The position numbers were made by a program, and so were the translations under genes. From positions 1,860,001-1,924,000 of the forward strand of contig CM066301.1 in assembly GCA_033807695.1 (NCBI GenBank): a stretch of DNA of 64,000 bases, given 5' to 3'. Positions within the stretch are counted from its first letter, which is position 1; the number at the start of each line of letters is the position of its first letter. The notes under the pieces are model-generated. The model did no database searches. It saw only the letters and a program-made list of their open reading frames with translations, and was not told the DNA's origin. Below are positions 1 through 13,221 of this stretch, piece by piece. This DNA comes from Daedaleopsis sinensis. Lineage: Eukaryota > Basidiomycota > Agaricomycetes > Polyporales > Polyporaceae.

Positions 1-1486
<1,486 letters not shown>

Positions 1487-3134
1487 CTACGCCTGCGCAG
1501 CCCCGCGGCTCTCAGCAAAGAGCTCGTCCGCAAACTTCACGTCGCGCAGCGTCTCCACGGTGACGGTCGCGTTCGACAGCGGCGTGTTCAGCCAGATCCA
1601 CTTGTACCCGAGGTGGAAGCGCACGGCGGGCAGCCAGCGCTGCGCGAGGCCGTTCGCCGGGTCCGCCCAGCCCGGCCACTCGTAGTACCGCTCCACGCCC
1701 TCCAGGCAGTTGCTGCAATGCGCGCAATGAGCGTGAGCACCAAGTCAAAAGAGAGACGACGTACAAATGGAGCATCTTGGGGAGCACCGCGCGCCCCGCC
1801 TCGGGCGTGTGGTCCGTGTGCACCTGCGCGCGCGCCTCGGCCGCCTCGTCGACGGCGTCGTCGCCGAGCCCCGTGCTGTACATGTCCATCAGGCAGCTCG
1901 ACACCTCCCAGTCGAAGCCGAGGTGCGCGAACAGCTCCGGGCGGTGGCTCACGATCGCCCACCAGTAGCCCTGGTCGCCGAGCTTCACGTCCGCGTACTT
2001 TGCGCGCCCGCTGCCGCTGCCGTCGTCGGGGATCGGGACGGGGGCCCCGTACATGGCGGCGAAGGCGGGCGGGGCGAGCGCGGGCAGGCGCGCGCCCTGC
2101 GGGTCTGCGCGGTAGTGCGCGGAGTCCATGAGGCGCAGCGCGCGGAGGCGGGCGAGGTCGAGGAGCATGATGCAGCTGCAGATGCGGTTCGCGTGGTGCC
2201 ACGCGGGCTCGTACTGGTCCGGGTGCGAGGGCATGGAGATCGCGACGCCGGGGGCGAGCGCGGCGAAGCGCGCCCAGAGCTGCGCGGGGTCCGAGATGAA
2301 GAACGCGTCGGTGTCGATGAAGATGGCGCGTTCGACGGCGGGGGGCAGGATCTCGTGGATGAAGAGCTTCATGAGGCCCGCTGTGGATAGCATATATGGA
2401 GTCAGTAAGGGCGGGTTGTGCGAGGCGCAAGGGACGAATTCGACTCACGGACGCCGGCAGAGTGGTCTGTGTGGAGAGCACCTTCGCGTTCTATGCGAGC
2501 GACCATGTGTTCGTAAGGGATGCGATAGAAGCGGACGAGGATGTCGTGTTGCGGATGCTTGAGGAGGGTCATGCGTTTTTCAATGTAGTCTTGTGCGGCC
2601 TGATCACAAATAATATGGAAAGCAAGCGAGCTCGAGCTATAAAGAATTAAAGACTAGGGTACAGTCAATACGAGTTGAATGTGAGAGTAGGCGTGTTATG
2701 CACCTTGATAAGGATAGCACCCTCAGCGGCTGAGTCTTCAGAAAACATTATGAGCGCGAATGTAATGGGGTCTGGAGGCGACGGTTCATGAGAGGCCTGG
2801 CTCTCTTCAGGATCAGGAGAGGTCGATGCGGCCGAAGCTTTCAAGTTGGGTATCTGGGTGTGATGGGGTATGTGGTCGACATGAGTGCTGTGGAATTGCG
2901 GGCGTTCAAGCGGGGCATTCTCGGGCTCAGCAGAGTTGTTGAGTGGTTGGTAGTCATTTTGAAGAGAAGGCCGAGAAGCATGATAAAATGAGAGGAGGGT
3001 TATGGCGACAAGGACGGTCGCAAAGATTAGGACAATGGGACGGAGACGGATAGACGGACTCGGACGACGATTGAGGTCGTCCTTTTGGCGTTTTTGCCAG
3101 CTGGGCGAGGGCGGAGGGATTGGGAGGAGAGGCT
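1487..3134 (-). pseudogene. GT8-like glycosyltransferase, copy A, start codon lost
   Basis: Same gene as 10971-12964. The catalytic part is intact: FIHEILPPAVERAIFIDTDA with the DTD (DxD) motif, FHLGYKWIWLN near the C-terminus and a stop at 1487-1489. The first exon still encodes the single membrane helix (PIVLIFATVLVAITLLSFYH). Copy B begins its protein with MSSAYYHLPDPEP; in copy A those bases are deleted, and the sequence jumps from the LLPIPPP codons to other DNA at about 3134 with an in-frame TGA shortly upstream and no ATG between. Unless a new upstream exon supplies a start, this copy cannot make the full protein. The intron near 2395-2455 is short here, which shows the empty site of the element found in copy B. 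Whether it is still transcribed is unknown. Confidence 0.7.
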
Positions 3135-3207
3135 GGTGTATGCGCGATGGTCAGAAAGGAGAGACGATGCGACTCACCACGCCCGACTCCCGACGCAACT
3201 GTCTTGT

Positions 3208-3292
3208 CGCGGTGGGCAGCGGACGCGCATGGCAGCCAGCTGGTGGCCGGGGTGAGGAGGAGGGACATGGCGGAGCGGTGGGCAGGCCGGCG
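3208..3292 (-). repeat. Inverted fragment of the PNKP start region at the edge of copy A
   Basis: Read on the minus strand, about 85 bp here match the PNKP 5' end at about 13205-13320: gcccaccgctccgccatgtc, then the intron text cctcctcctcac..cggccacc, then gcgtccgctgc. About 18 bp around the first splice donor are missing. The orientation is opposite to PNKP, so the duplication boundary is a rearranged junction and not a clean tandem copy. Confidence 0.7.
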
Positions 3293-5530
3293 GGTCGGGA
3301 CGTCGCAGGCGAGATCGGCGGGCGATGGGCGAATCGGAAGGGGTCGATGTACCAGATCGATCACTTGCCTCTGTACTCGGGGAATGGCCTGTATTCTCTG
3401 TGAGCTGCTCTCTGCGAGCTGCTCTCTGCGATTAATCGGGGTCTCTTGCCTCTGCTCTCTCTCGGATCGCTGCTCTCATCGGCGGTGCGGCGGTGGCGTG
3501 GCCTGCAGCCTCGGCCCGCAGAGAGCAACGCAGAGTGCATATAGCCACCTCTACTTGGACGACTCGCTCGCGGCGGGCGCTTCTACTCCCAGAACGGGAA
3601 ACGGCGCCTGTTACGACGCGGTCACGCGACGCACGTCACGGTCGCGTCTCTTGCCTCCCGCCACCACCTCCGTCTGCTCTACGCACATCCCGACGCCCTC
3701 TCTCGCCCGAATCAACGCTGATTTCGACTACTATCGACTACAGCACCCATCTTGTACTACTCGCGCCGCTGGGCAAGCAGTCACGCGCTACCTGGCAGCC
3801 GCCCCCTCCGCTACTCGCTGAACCGCCGTACGCCCCCCAATCGTTCCCTCCTGCGCATCTGCTTAGCAGCATCCGCGAACAGACTCGTTTGAACGTACTC
3901 GCGCAAGTACAGCTCGCAGGAGATCACGGGCACAGTGCGTACCGTCCGGGTCGACACCCTAGGTCAGCAATCGAATCGCACGCTCGTACCGACGGCAAAA
4001 CGTACTTGCTCACCCCGCCTCCAGAGTCCTCCACCGCCGATGACGTCCTTTCGCTCTCGACCCGTGCCACGCATAGCACTCGGATGACACGACCGTACCG
4101 ACTGCGAGACCCCCACGTCCTCTCCTGGTGCTGTGGCAAAGATGGGTTCGTTCTGAACCTCCCATTCGCGCCGTATGACGGCTCCAACGTCCAAGACAAC
4201 CTGCGAGGCTTCCAAAAGCTCAGTCCCACACTGCGCGATCAGAACAGATACGTACCGCTCTGGTACACCGCTCCCGCTCCCCGCGTCCTCTCACTCCGGG
4301 TGTCGACGGCTCCCGAGTCTTCTGCCTCCCTGGAAATGTCCTCGGGCGCGACTGAAAAGGTGAGTCCCTCGTCCGTCTGCTACGCTGTCGGCGAGCCCCG
4401 GTACACCCTCTGACACTGCCCAAAGTCAGTCCTGAACTGACACCGCGAGGAGAACAGATACGTACCGTCTAGCACACCGTTCCCGCTCGCCCACGTCCTC
4501 TGGCTCCGCGCTCCTACGCCCGGCCGCTCGTCCGCGTCTTCTGCCTCAGAGCGACGCCTTCGTGCGCACTGGAACAAGTGAGTATCGCATCATCTGACTT
4601 CACCGCTCTCGATGAGTACCGGAAGCCTGTAGACAACGTAAAACGTCAGTTCCGGCCGGCACGACAGGGAGCAAGAGACGTACTTTGCTGGTGCACACTC
4701 CATGTACCGTCACCGTCCGTCTCGCGCTCTCCCGTCGTGCACCGAACGCTCTCGCGCCGGGCTGCTCCCCCGCGTGTTCCGCCGCCCGGGCGGGAGACGC
4801 TTCCTCGGGCCACTGAGACGGTCGGTACGTCGACGAGCTCCCGGGAACGCTGCATAACGTCGGTGCTAGGCCGGCAGCGTGAGGATGGGAGAAGGAGACG
4901 TACCGGACGCTCCTCTGCGCAGCGACTTCGACCGCGCGCTGTTGAATATGCGCAAGGTGAGTCCCAACTCGATCGACCGCACAGAGAACACACGTACCTG
5001 CACCGCCCGCTGCCACCCTGTCTTCGTCGCCCACCTCCTCCGCATTCGTACGGACGCTGCCATACACATCCACGACGGTAGGCACACGGACGCGTGGTCC
5101 TCCGGTGTCGATGACACGCCCGGGACGCGTCCGGAGAGTCAAGACCGGGGCTTGGGTCCCTACCGCCGTGAGTGCGTCGCCGCCGTCGAGCCGCCGATGG
5201 TACCCTTGGTGAGTGCGGCGCGCTGTCCCGCGACGTCAATACGAGATCACGGAGAGGTGAGTGGTGTGTTATGTAGACTGACCGAGCACGTCGATCTGGT
5301 TGGTGCAACGATGTCCTCGCAGGACCCGCGTCGTATGGACGGCGACTGTCGTTCGCGCTCGAGGAGATAGGGAGGTGGAGAGCAGGTGTCGTGGCGTGCA
5401 GACTCCGGTAGGTGCAACGACGTCCTTGCAGGACTGCTGCATCGCACGGTCATGGGTGTTCGAGGAGAGAGGGAGGCGGAGAGCAGGTGTCGTGGCGTGC
5501 AGACACATCGCGGTCACCGTGGTGCGTACG
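3293..5530. other. Gene-poor stretch with degenerate repeats
   Basis: I recognise no gene. A 306-codon plus frame (3493-4413) is rich in S, R, P and T, matches no family I know and is probably chance in GC-rich DNA. A short tandem ctgctctctgcgag repeat lies at about 3410-3430. From about 3890 to 5260 loosely similar blocks recur: tacgtaccg followed by cgctccc...cacgtcctct, and gtgagt preceded by aag (4361, 4952, 5211, 5257). They look like the decayed remains of a repeated exon-intron unit. No coding frame runs through them. Confidence 0.45.
5302..5512. repeat. Two-unit tandem repeat, period 109 bp
   Basis: The blocks ggtgcaacgatgtcctcgca (5302) and ggtgcaacgacgtccttgca (5411) start units that also share tcgaggaga..gggagg.ggagag and caggtgtcgtggcgtgcaga. 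The spacing is 109 bp. There is no coding frame and the function is unknown. Confidence 0.75.
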
Positions 5531-7513
5531 TAGTCCCGGAACCTCTTGGTTAATATTATAGTGCATCGGGCTTGGCCGCCTGAACGTTGTAGCGCTGCTA
5601 GCGTACCTGGGCGACGCGAGTGAAGACCCTCGCTTCGCCGGAACCTTTACTAGCCACGCCCGCGCTCAGAGTCCCTCCGAGGACATCGCCAGCAGTCCGG
5701 GGCTGAAAGAAGGAACGTCTGTCTGAGACGCAGGAGCAGCTGCCCCTCGGACAGGTGTTCCTGCTCTCAGTCTGTGTTCTGCATGACCGTGACGACGCGC
5801 TGAGCCTGAGCTTGATGGAACGACCGAGCGGCGGGCATCGCGCTGCAATATCGGCAGAGCGTCAAGCGTCGGATGAGCGTGAGGACCCGCTGAGCGGCGA
5901 CCGTGGTTTCACTTGAGGCTAACCATATCAGTGCTGATCTCGACCGTTGCCCGTGGGCATGGAAACTTATTGCATGTTGGTTGTCGCTCTCAGCACACAG
6001 TGCAGCAGCACTGACCGGTCTGAATGTTCACTGGCTAACTGGACCCTCTCGATATACCTCAGAAGTAGTATATGGATAGAATCAGCCCCAAAGCTTCAAA
6101 TGAGCTGGCTCGGTGTGTACTCAATAGATTGATATATTTATGCTCCGCATTGCCAAGCTTAAGTGTACCATGTCAGCCAGGTACGAACATGCTAAGCGGT
6201 GAGTCAGACAGTGGGCGGGTGAAATTCGCATTATAGTTTCTGTATTGTCAACTTGTATGTACATTAGAATTCGAGTCATCAGTGCAGGAGAGCAGCACGA
6301 CCGCACAAGTTCAAAGGTAGTGCAAAGAATGGATAGGGAACCGGGATGCCAGAGTCCGACTCAGCAAACCAACAGCAAACAACAGTGAAAATCCGACGTG
6401 CGACTGACCACTACTAGGGTATCGTGCCGGGGTCCGCCCTCTTTGATTGCGGGACAGTCGTCAGCACGGATGCGCATTGCGACCATGCTCCAGAGGCTAC
6501 CAGGGAAGGGGGACGAGATTGCCGAGGATGAGGAGGATCGAGATTCGAGAATGACGAGACTTCGTCCACTGGCGCTCAATTCACCCGGCTAAGGCTGCGA
6601 GCAAACTGGAACATTTTGCAGGTTGCTCTGAGACTCCGGAGTGAGTCTCTGCAGCTGCAGCAGTGGTGTATGGTACTCGCATACGAGTGCGAAGTGCACT
6701 CTCCAGAAGAATGTTATAAAAGTCATGCAGTAGCGGAAATTGTAGTAGTACTACCAGGTACAGCTTGCTCCTGCACATCCGAGCCTGTCCCGTATTGTAC
6801 TGCTGAGTCCAGTCCTGCGCTGAAATCACATCAGCAGGTACACAAGCGAGGACACCACATGGGACTCACACACTAGTTCTCTGCCGTACCCGGCTGCAAG
6901 CTCCAGGGATGTGATTCCGTCGCAGAGGAACCCTTTCCTCCCACCCGGGCACCCCGAAAGTTCCGCTGTAATTGCATCTTTTCTGCAATCAATTTCTTGA
7001 GGCGCTCGCTAAGAGAAGCGACGCCAAGCGAGTGCTGGGCACGACGCTAGCTCTGGCGGCCGTGGGCTAGAAAGCAGAATGGGGTTCCATTTGCGGCTCC
7101 AGTCCGTCCGTGTCACTCGCTGGTTGGTGGACGGCAGTCCGTGGCCTCGGCCTGGTCGTCCCGAGATGTCGTCGCTTGGAGACGTCAGATGCGTAGGCGG
7201 AGAGGCGATCTGTGCACGGGCCATCTGTGAGGAGTATAAGTACGTGCATTCCGACTGACAGCTGCTGCACTCACCTTCCGCTCATCTCCCCTCCAACTTC
7301 CCTTTCCACATCCATCTGCTACTCCACTCTCCCCCAGGCCGTCGCAGCTCCCGGCCTGCCTTACTACCTCTCTGTGCACGTACGCTTCCGCCCTGGATAG
7401 TACTACGGACAAGGGCAGTCCGTCCGCGCTTCCAGTTGCAGCCACCGGCGCAGTGTCCGTCCCGGGCCGGGAACCGTACCGTCGTCGCCTAGTTTGTCTG
7501 ACGGGTCTCTCAG
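5531..7513. other. Intergenic DNA without a recognisable gene
   Basis: Nothing here resembles a known protein or RNA gene. The stretch 5930-6350 is AT-richer than its surroundings. A small inverted repeat, GAGACTC..GAGTCTC, is at 6630-6649, and a TATA-like gtataagta is at about 7232, roughly 330 bp before the candidate gene at 7568. Confidence 0.4.
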
Positions 7514-7567
7514 GCTCGTAGCCTCTCTTGCACGCAACCACCATCTGTATATGTTCGAGGCGACTTG

Positions 7568-8390
7568 ATGCAATTCCGGTAAGCACGTGTTGCCCGGCAC
7601 TTTTCTACCACACTGGCTCACTCTCGAAACACAGGCAATGGACTAAGTACTCAGCGAGTGACGTTTTTGGCATGCTGTCGACTATTCAACAGGATCAGCA
7701 CGCAATGAGTTCTGATAGCAGACTCTCAGGTATGCTCACCTGACTCCACTCTGTTGGCATCCACTCACCCCGTGTGTTTGATTGCAGCACGAACATCGCT
7801 CACTCTCGCGGGAGCGTACGTCATTAATATCCCCGAGTGCTGCTATCTGAATCAAAGGTTGGCCTTCGCGACGCAGGCTCAGTGTACATGGCTACTCTGC
7901 GAAGGTGAGCTAACTGCAGGTCGTCGAATCGCTTTTTTGTTCTGCCCTGCTGACACATTGTCCCTTAGATCATGTCTCTTCGCGAGCACGCCAGAACAAC
8001 CGTCCGGACGTCGAGGTATGTTGATCTCCTTGACCGTGGTCCGTGACCAAATCTCTGATACTTGCATGGCAGTAGGTCAGCACCGGATCGCTTTCGGGGT
8101 ACACACCGAGAATCACGCGCCTGGTGTCCAAAGGGTACGTCACTCATTCCATGTGCTGCTGCACACCCGATTTGACCGCTCAGCTCACTCGTCAGCAGGC
8201 CAGCTCGTCGCTCATTCACATCCCGGCCCTGTTATTTAAGACGGTAAGTCAGTGCCGAGCTAATATAGCATATGACTCACACAGTGGCAATGGCAGAAGT
8301 ATGTCCATTACCTCTCGGAGTTCTCCGTTCGGAATGCGCATGCATGCCCTCGACTCCCCACCAGATCCCGGGCAGCGCTGTCAACGGTGA
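7568..8390 (+). CDS. Candidate seven-exon gene, hypothetical protein of about 164 residues
   Basis: I do not recognise this protein. The model is join(7568..7578, 7635..7729, 7788..7904, 7969..8015, 8076..8134, 8184..8243, 8285..8390). Each junction has a GT donor (gtaagc, gtatgc, gtgagc, gtatgt, gtacgt, gtaagt) and an AG acceptor, introns are 41-64 bp, and one frame stays open across all six joins to a TGA at 8388. The chosen start reads MQFRQWTKYS; another start in an unseen exon is possible because a TGA lies upstream in frame. The product starts moderately hydrophobic (ARTSLTLAGAYVINIPECCY) and ends R/S-rich. One acceptor (tag at 8073) was chosen to keep the frame. It could also be a non-coding transcript or a chance series. 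Confidence 0.4.
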
Positions 8391-8632
8391 GTACCGTGCA
8401 TGTCCTTCTCCCATCACCGGTGGCTACGAGTGGTAGGACCTGGCTCCGCGTGTCGGCTTCCAGACCGCAAGAGCATTCGAGTTGAGTCGTTGATGCTCTC
8501 GCGGCCTGGAGTAGTGGTGTCGCAGCTCCCGCAGGCTCGAAGTCGAGCCAAACATGTCTTGTTTCGAACGAGGCTGGACTCCTATATCCAGCCGCGCTGT
8601 GGTGGTATAGATCGCAGAGGGTGCCATAGTAC

Positions 8633-9370
8633 TTGGTGCACCCAAGTGCCCGGCATCCATGAATATGCGGTCTTTCCCGCAATTTGAACGTCGTCCAGAC
8701 CTCGCGAGCAGGCTGTAAATGCAAGCGACGTGTCAGTACACTCAGATGAACCAAATCGCACTGCAGTACTTGCATCTTTCCGTAAGTTTCAAAGGTGCGA
8801 TTTGGTGCACCAGAGTGCCTGACACCCATGAAATCGGTTTCGACCGAATTTGAGATCTCGTCCGGACGTCGCGAGCAGCCTGTACATATGACAGAGATGT
8901 CAGTACGTTCAAATGAGCTACGTCGCACCGCGGTACGTGCAATTCTCCGCATGTCATGTGCAATTTGGTGATCCAGACTGCCCGAAAGCAATGAAATCAC
9001 GGTTTCGACCGGATTTCAGAACTTATTCGAGCGGCGTGATTAGCCTGTACACGCAATGTTGGTGTCAGTGCACTCGAACGGACCAGGTCTCGCCGCCATA
9101 CCTGCATCTGTTCGGAAGTTATGTGTGATCTTCAGTTGCGCACATCTCGACTACCGCCGAGTTGTGCTCAATCTAAGAAGTTATCCATAACGTTCAGAAC
9201 ACAGTATACGACGTCTTCAGAGTCAGTCGGCTGCATTTTGAACGTTGCGCCGATGTTCCGACACACGACGAGCATGCAATCGAGCATGCTCGCCGTGTGT
9301 CCATGAAATCCGTGATTTTGACGAGATTTAAGACCTTGCCTGAGCGACTTCAGAACATTGTACGCGGTTA
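8633..9370. repeat. Diverged tandem repeat array, period about 160-170 bp
   Basis: Units start at about 8633, 8802 and 8964 (ttggtgca / ttggtgcac / ttggtgat), a fourth is barely visible near 9130, and part of a fifth is at about 9303. Shared landmarks in order are catgaaatc..ggtttcgaccg, cgagcag.ctgtac, gtcagt.c.ctc.aa.g and gtacttgcat. A minus-strand frame open across 8308-9000 follows the repeat and has no family likeness. The array abuts copy B of the duplication. Confidence 0.7.
9262..9299. repeat. Inverted repeat with 16-bp arms
   Basis: The arms CACACGACGAGCATGC (9262-9277) and GCATGCTCGCCGTGTG (9284-9299) pair with one mismatch around a 6-base loop. It sits inside the tandem array and is the strongest small hairpin in the 8-9.5 kb region. 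Confidence 0.75.
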
Positions 9371-9478
9371 GATAGGTGCTCAGGTAGTGTATGAACCTCG
9401 GTTTCGGGTTTCGATGATGTATATGTGAGGAGGAATTGATTATTTACTCGTTAAATTGACAGATTTTGGGACAATTAC

Positions 9479-10970
<1,492 letters not shown>

Positions 10971-12964
10971 CTACGCCTGCGCAGCCCCGCGGCTCTCAGC
11001 AAAGAGCTCGTCCGCAAACTTCACGTCGCGCAGCGTCTCCACGGTGACCGTCGCGTTCGACAGCGGCTCGTTCAGCCATATCCACTTGTACCCGAGGTGG
11101 AAGCGCACGGCGGGCAGCCACCGCTGCGCAAGGCCGTTCGCCGGGTCCGCCCAGCCCGGCCACTCGTAGTACCGCTCCACGCCCTCCAGGCAGTTGCTGC
11201 AATGCGCGCAATGAGCGTGAGCACCAAGTCAAAAGAGAGACGACGTACAAATGGAGCATCTTGGGGAGCACCGCGCGCCCCGCCTCGGGCGTGCGGTCCG
11301 TGTGCACCTGCGCGCGCGCCTCGGCCGCCTCGTCGACGGCGTCGTCGCCGAGCCCGGTGCTGTACATGTCCATCAGGCAGCTCGACACCTCCCAGTCGTA
11401 GCCGAGGTGCGCGAACAGCTCCGGGCGGTGGCTCACGATCGCCCACCAGTAGCCCTGGTCGCCGAGCTTGACGTCCGCGTACTTTGCACGCCCCCCGCGG
11501 TCGTCGGGGATGGGGACGGGGGCGCCATACATGGCGGCGAAGGCGGGCGGGGCGAGTGCGGGCAGGCGCGCGCCCTGCGGGTCGGCGCGGTAGTGCGCGG
11601 AGTCCATGAGGCGCAGCGCGCGGAGGCGGGCGAGGTCGAGGAGCATGATGCAGCTGCAGATGCGGTTCGCGTGGTGCCACGCGGGCTCGTACTGGTCCGG
11701 GTGCGAGGGCATGGAGATCGCGACGCCCGGGGCGAGCGCGGCGAAGCGCGCCCAGAGCTGCGCGGGGTCCGAGATGAAGAACGCGTCGGTGTCGATGAAG
11801 ATGGCGCGCTCGACGGCCGGGGGGAGGATTTCGTGGATGAAGAGCTTCATGAGACCCGCTGGTGATAGCATATATGTAGTCAGTAATGGCGGGTTGTGCG
11901 GGGCCCAAGCACGACGTGCAATGGCCAAACTCGGCGGCTCGGAAATTGAGGAGATATTGGGTTGTAAGTAAGACATTCCGGCCACATTCCCAGACGCCTT
12001 TGGTCTGTGGCAGGATACAAACAGGATACAAAGACTGTGAAGACACTGTCCGGCCATTGGGCTCGATAACCTGTCCAACCTTATGTTCAAAGGTTGGGAA
12101 ACCGTTCCAAAATGACGAACTTCCACTGGTTGGAGATTGCTGAGAAATCGGTCGGAATGTCTCGTGTTCCAACCGATTTCCCAAGAATTTCCGGGTCCTT
12201 GAAATTGGCGATTGCACGTCGTGAAGGGGACGAATTCGACTCACGGACGCCGGCGGAGTGGTCTGTGTGGAGAGCACCTTCACGTTCTATGCGAGCGACC
12301 ATGTGTTCGTAAGGGATGCGATAGAAGCGGACGAGGATGTCGTGTTGCGGATGCTTGAGGAGGGCCATGCGTTTTTCAATGTAGTCTTGTGCGGCCTGAT
12401 CACAAATAATATGGAAAGCAAGCGAGCTCGAGCTATAAAGAATTAAAGACTAGGGTACAGTCAATACGAGTTGAATGTGAGAGTAGGCGTGTTATGCACC
12501 TTGATAAGGATAGCACCCTCAGCGGCTGAGTCTTCAGAAAACATTATGAGCGCGAATGTAATGGGGTCTGGAGGCGACGGTTCATGAGAGGCCTGGCTCT
12601 CTTCAGGATCAGGAGAGGTCGATGCGGCCGAAGCTTTCAAGTTGGGTATCTGGGTGTGATGGGGTATGTGGTCGACATGAGTGCTGTGGAATTGCGGGCG
12701 TTCAAGCGGGGCATTCTCGGGCTCAGCAGAGTGGTTGAGTGGTTGGTAGTCATTTTGAAGAGAAGGCGGAGAAGCATGATAGAATGAGAGGAGGGTTATG
12801 GCGACAAGGACGGTCGCAAAGATTAGGACGATGGGACGGAGACGGATAGACGGACTAGGACGGCGATTGAGGTCGTCCTTTTGGCGTTTTTGCCAGCTGG
12901 GCGAGGGCGGAGGGATTGGGAGGAGAGGCTCAGGATCTGGCAGATGGTAGTAGGCCGAGGACAT
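10971..12964 (-). CDS. GT8-like glycosyltransferase, type II membrane protein
   Basis: The model is complement of 10971..11196, 11249..11858, 12245..12449 and 12500..12964, giving 501 residues in frame. The N-terminus is cytosolic and proline-rich, followed by one membrane helix (about residues 45-65, PIVLIFATVLVAITLLSFYH), then a stem and a lumenal catalytic domain. AIFIDTDAFFISDPAQLW holds the DTD metal/nucleotide-sugar motif. LGDQGYWWAIV and FHLGYKWIWLN resemble the LARGE/GT8-type fungal glycosyltransferases. The likely site is the Golgi, with donor and acceptor sugars unknown. The intron between exons 2 and 3 is enlarged by a 314-bp inverted-repeat element. The start at 12964 is the first ATG and gives a proper signal anchor. 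The copy at 1487-3134 lacks this start, so this is probably the only working copy. Confidence 0.8.
11910..12223. mobile_element. 314-bp MITE-like element in a glycosyltransferase intron
   Basis: The ends are inverted: CACGACGTGCAATGGCCAA at 11910-11928 against TTGGCGATTGCACGTCGTG at 12205-12223, one mismatch in 19, with weaker pairing continuing to about 42 bp. It is flanked by AAG on both sides (11907-11909 and 12224-12226). Copy A shows the empty site with a single AAG (gcgcaagggacg near 2430). Inside is a hairpin, GAAATCGGTCGGAA (12144-12157) with TTCCAACCGATTTC (12167-12180). It encodes nothing. A 3-bp target duplication and CAC ends suggest a CACTA-like origin, but that is inference. Confidence 0.85.
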
Positions 12965-13221
12965 GGTTGGCTGTATGCGCGATGGTCAGAAAGGAGAGAC
13001 GAGGGCCATTAATATCCATTATTATTGGGGGTCTGTTGCGTTATCGACCTTGGAGCTGTCTTTGATGCGATTCGCCACCCCCGACTCCCGACGCAACTGT
13101 CTTACCCGACCCACCGGCGCTCGGCCCGGGACGCGCCTTGACCGCGACGACGACGATACTCGCACTCCGACGCGTCCATCCCGCCTCGCGAGCCCTCGCG
13201 CGGGCTGCCCACCGCTCCGCC

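Noticed and set aside
1767..2390. 207-codon plus-strand frame, repeated at 11251-11865
   Set aside because: It is the shadow of the glycosyltransferase catalytic exon on the other strand.
3493..4413. 306-codon plus-strand frame
   Set aside because: Composition is S/R/P/T-rich as expected for chance in GC-rich DNA, and it overlaps degenerate repeats.
8308..9000. 230-codon minus-strand frame
   Set aside because: It runs through the diverged tandem repeat, repeats in the protein follow DNA repeats, and there is no recognisable domain.
8633..9370. CRISPR-like array
   Set aside because: Units are about 165 bp and diverged, with no short identical repeats, in a eukaryotic genome.
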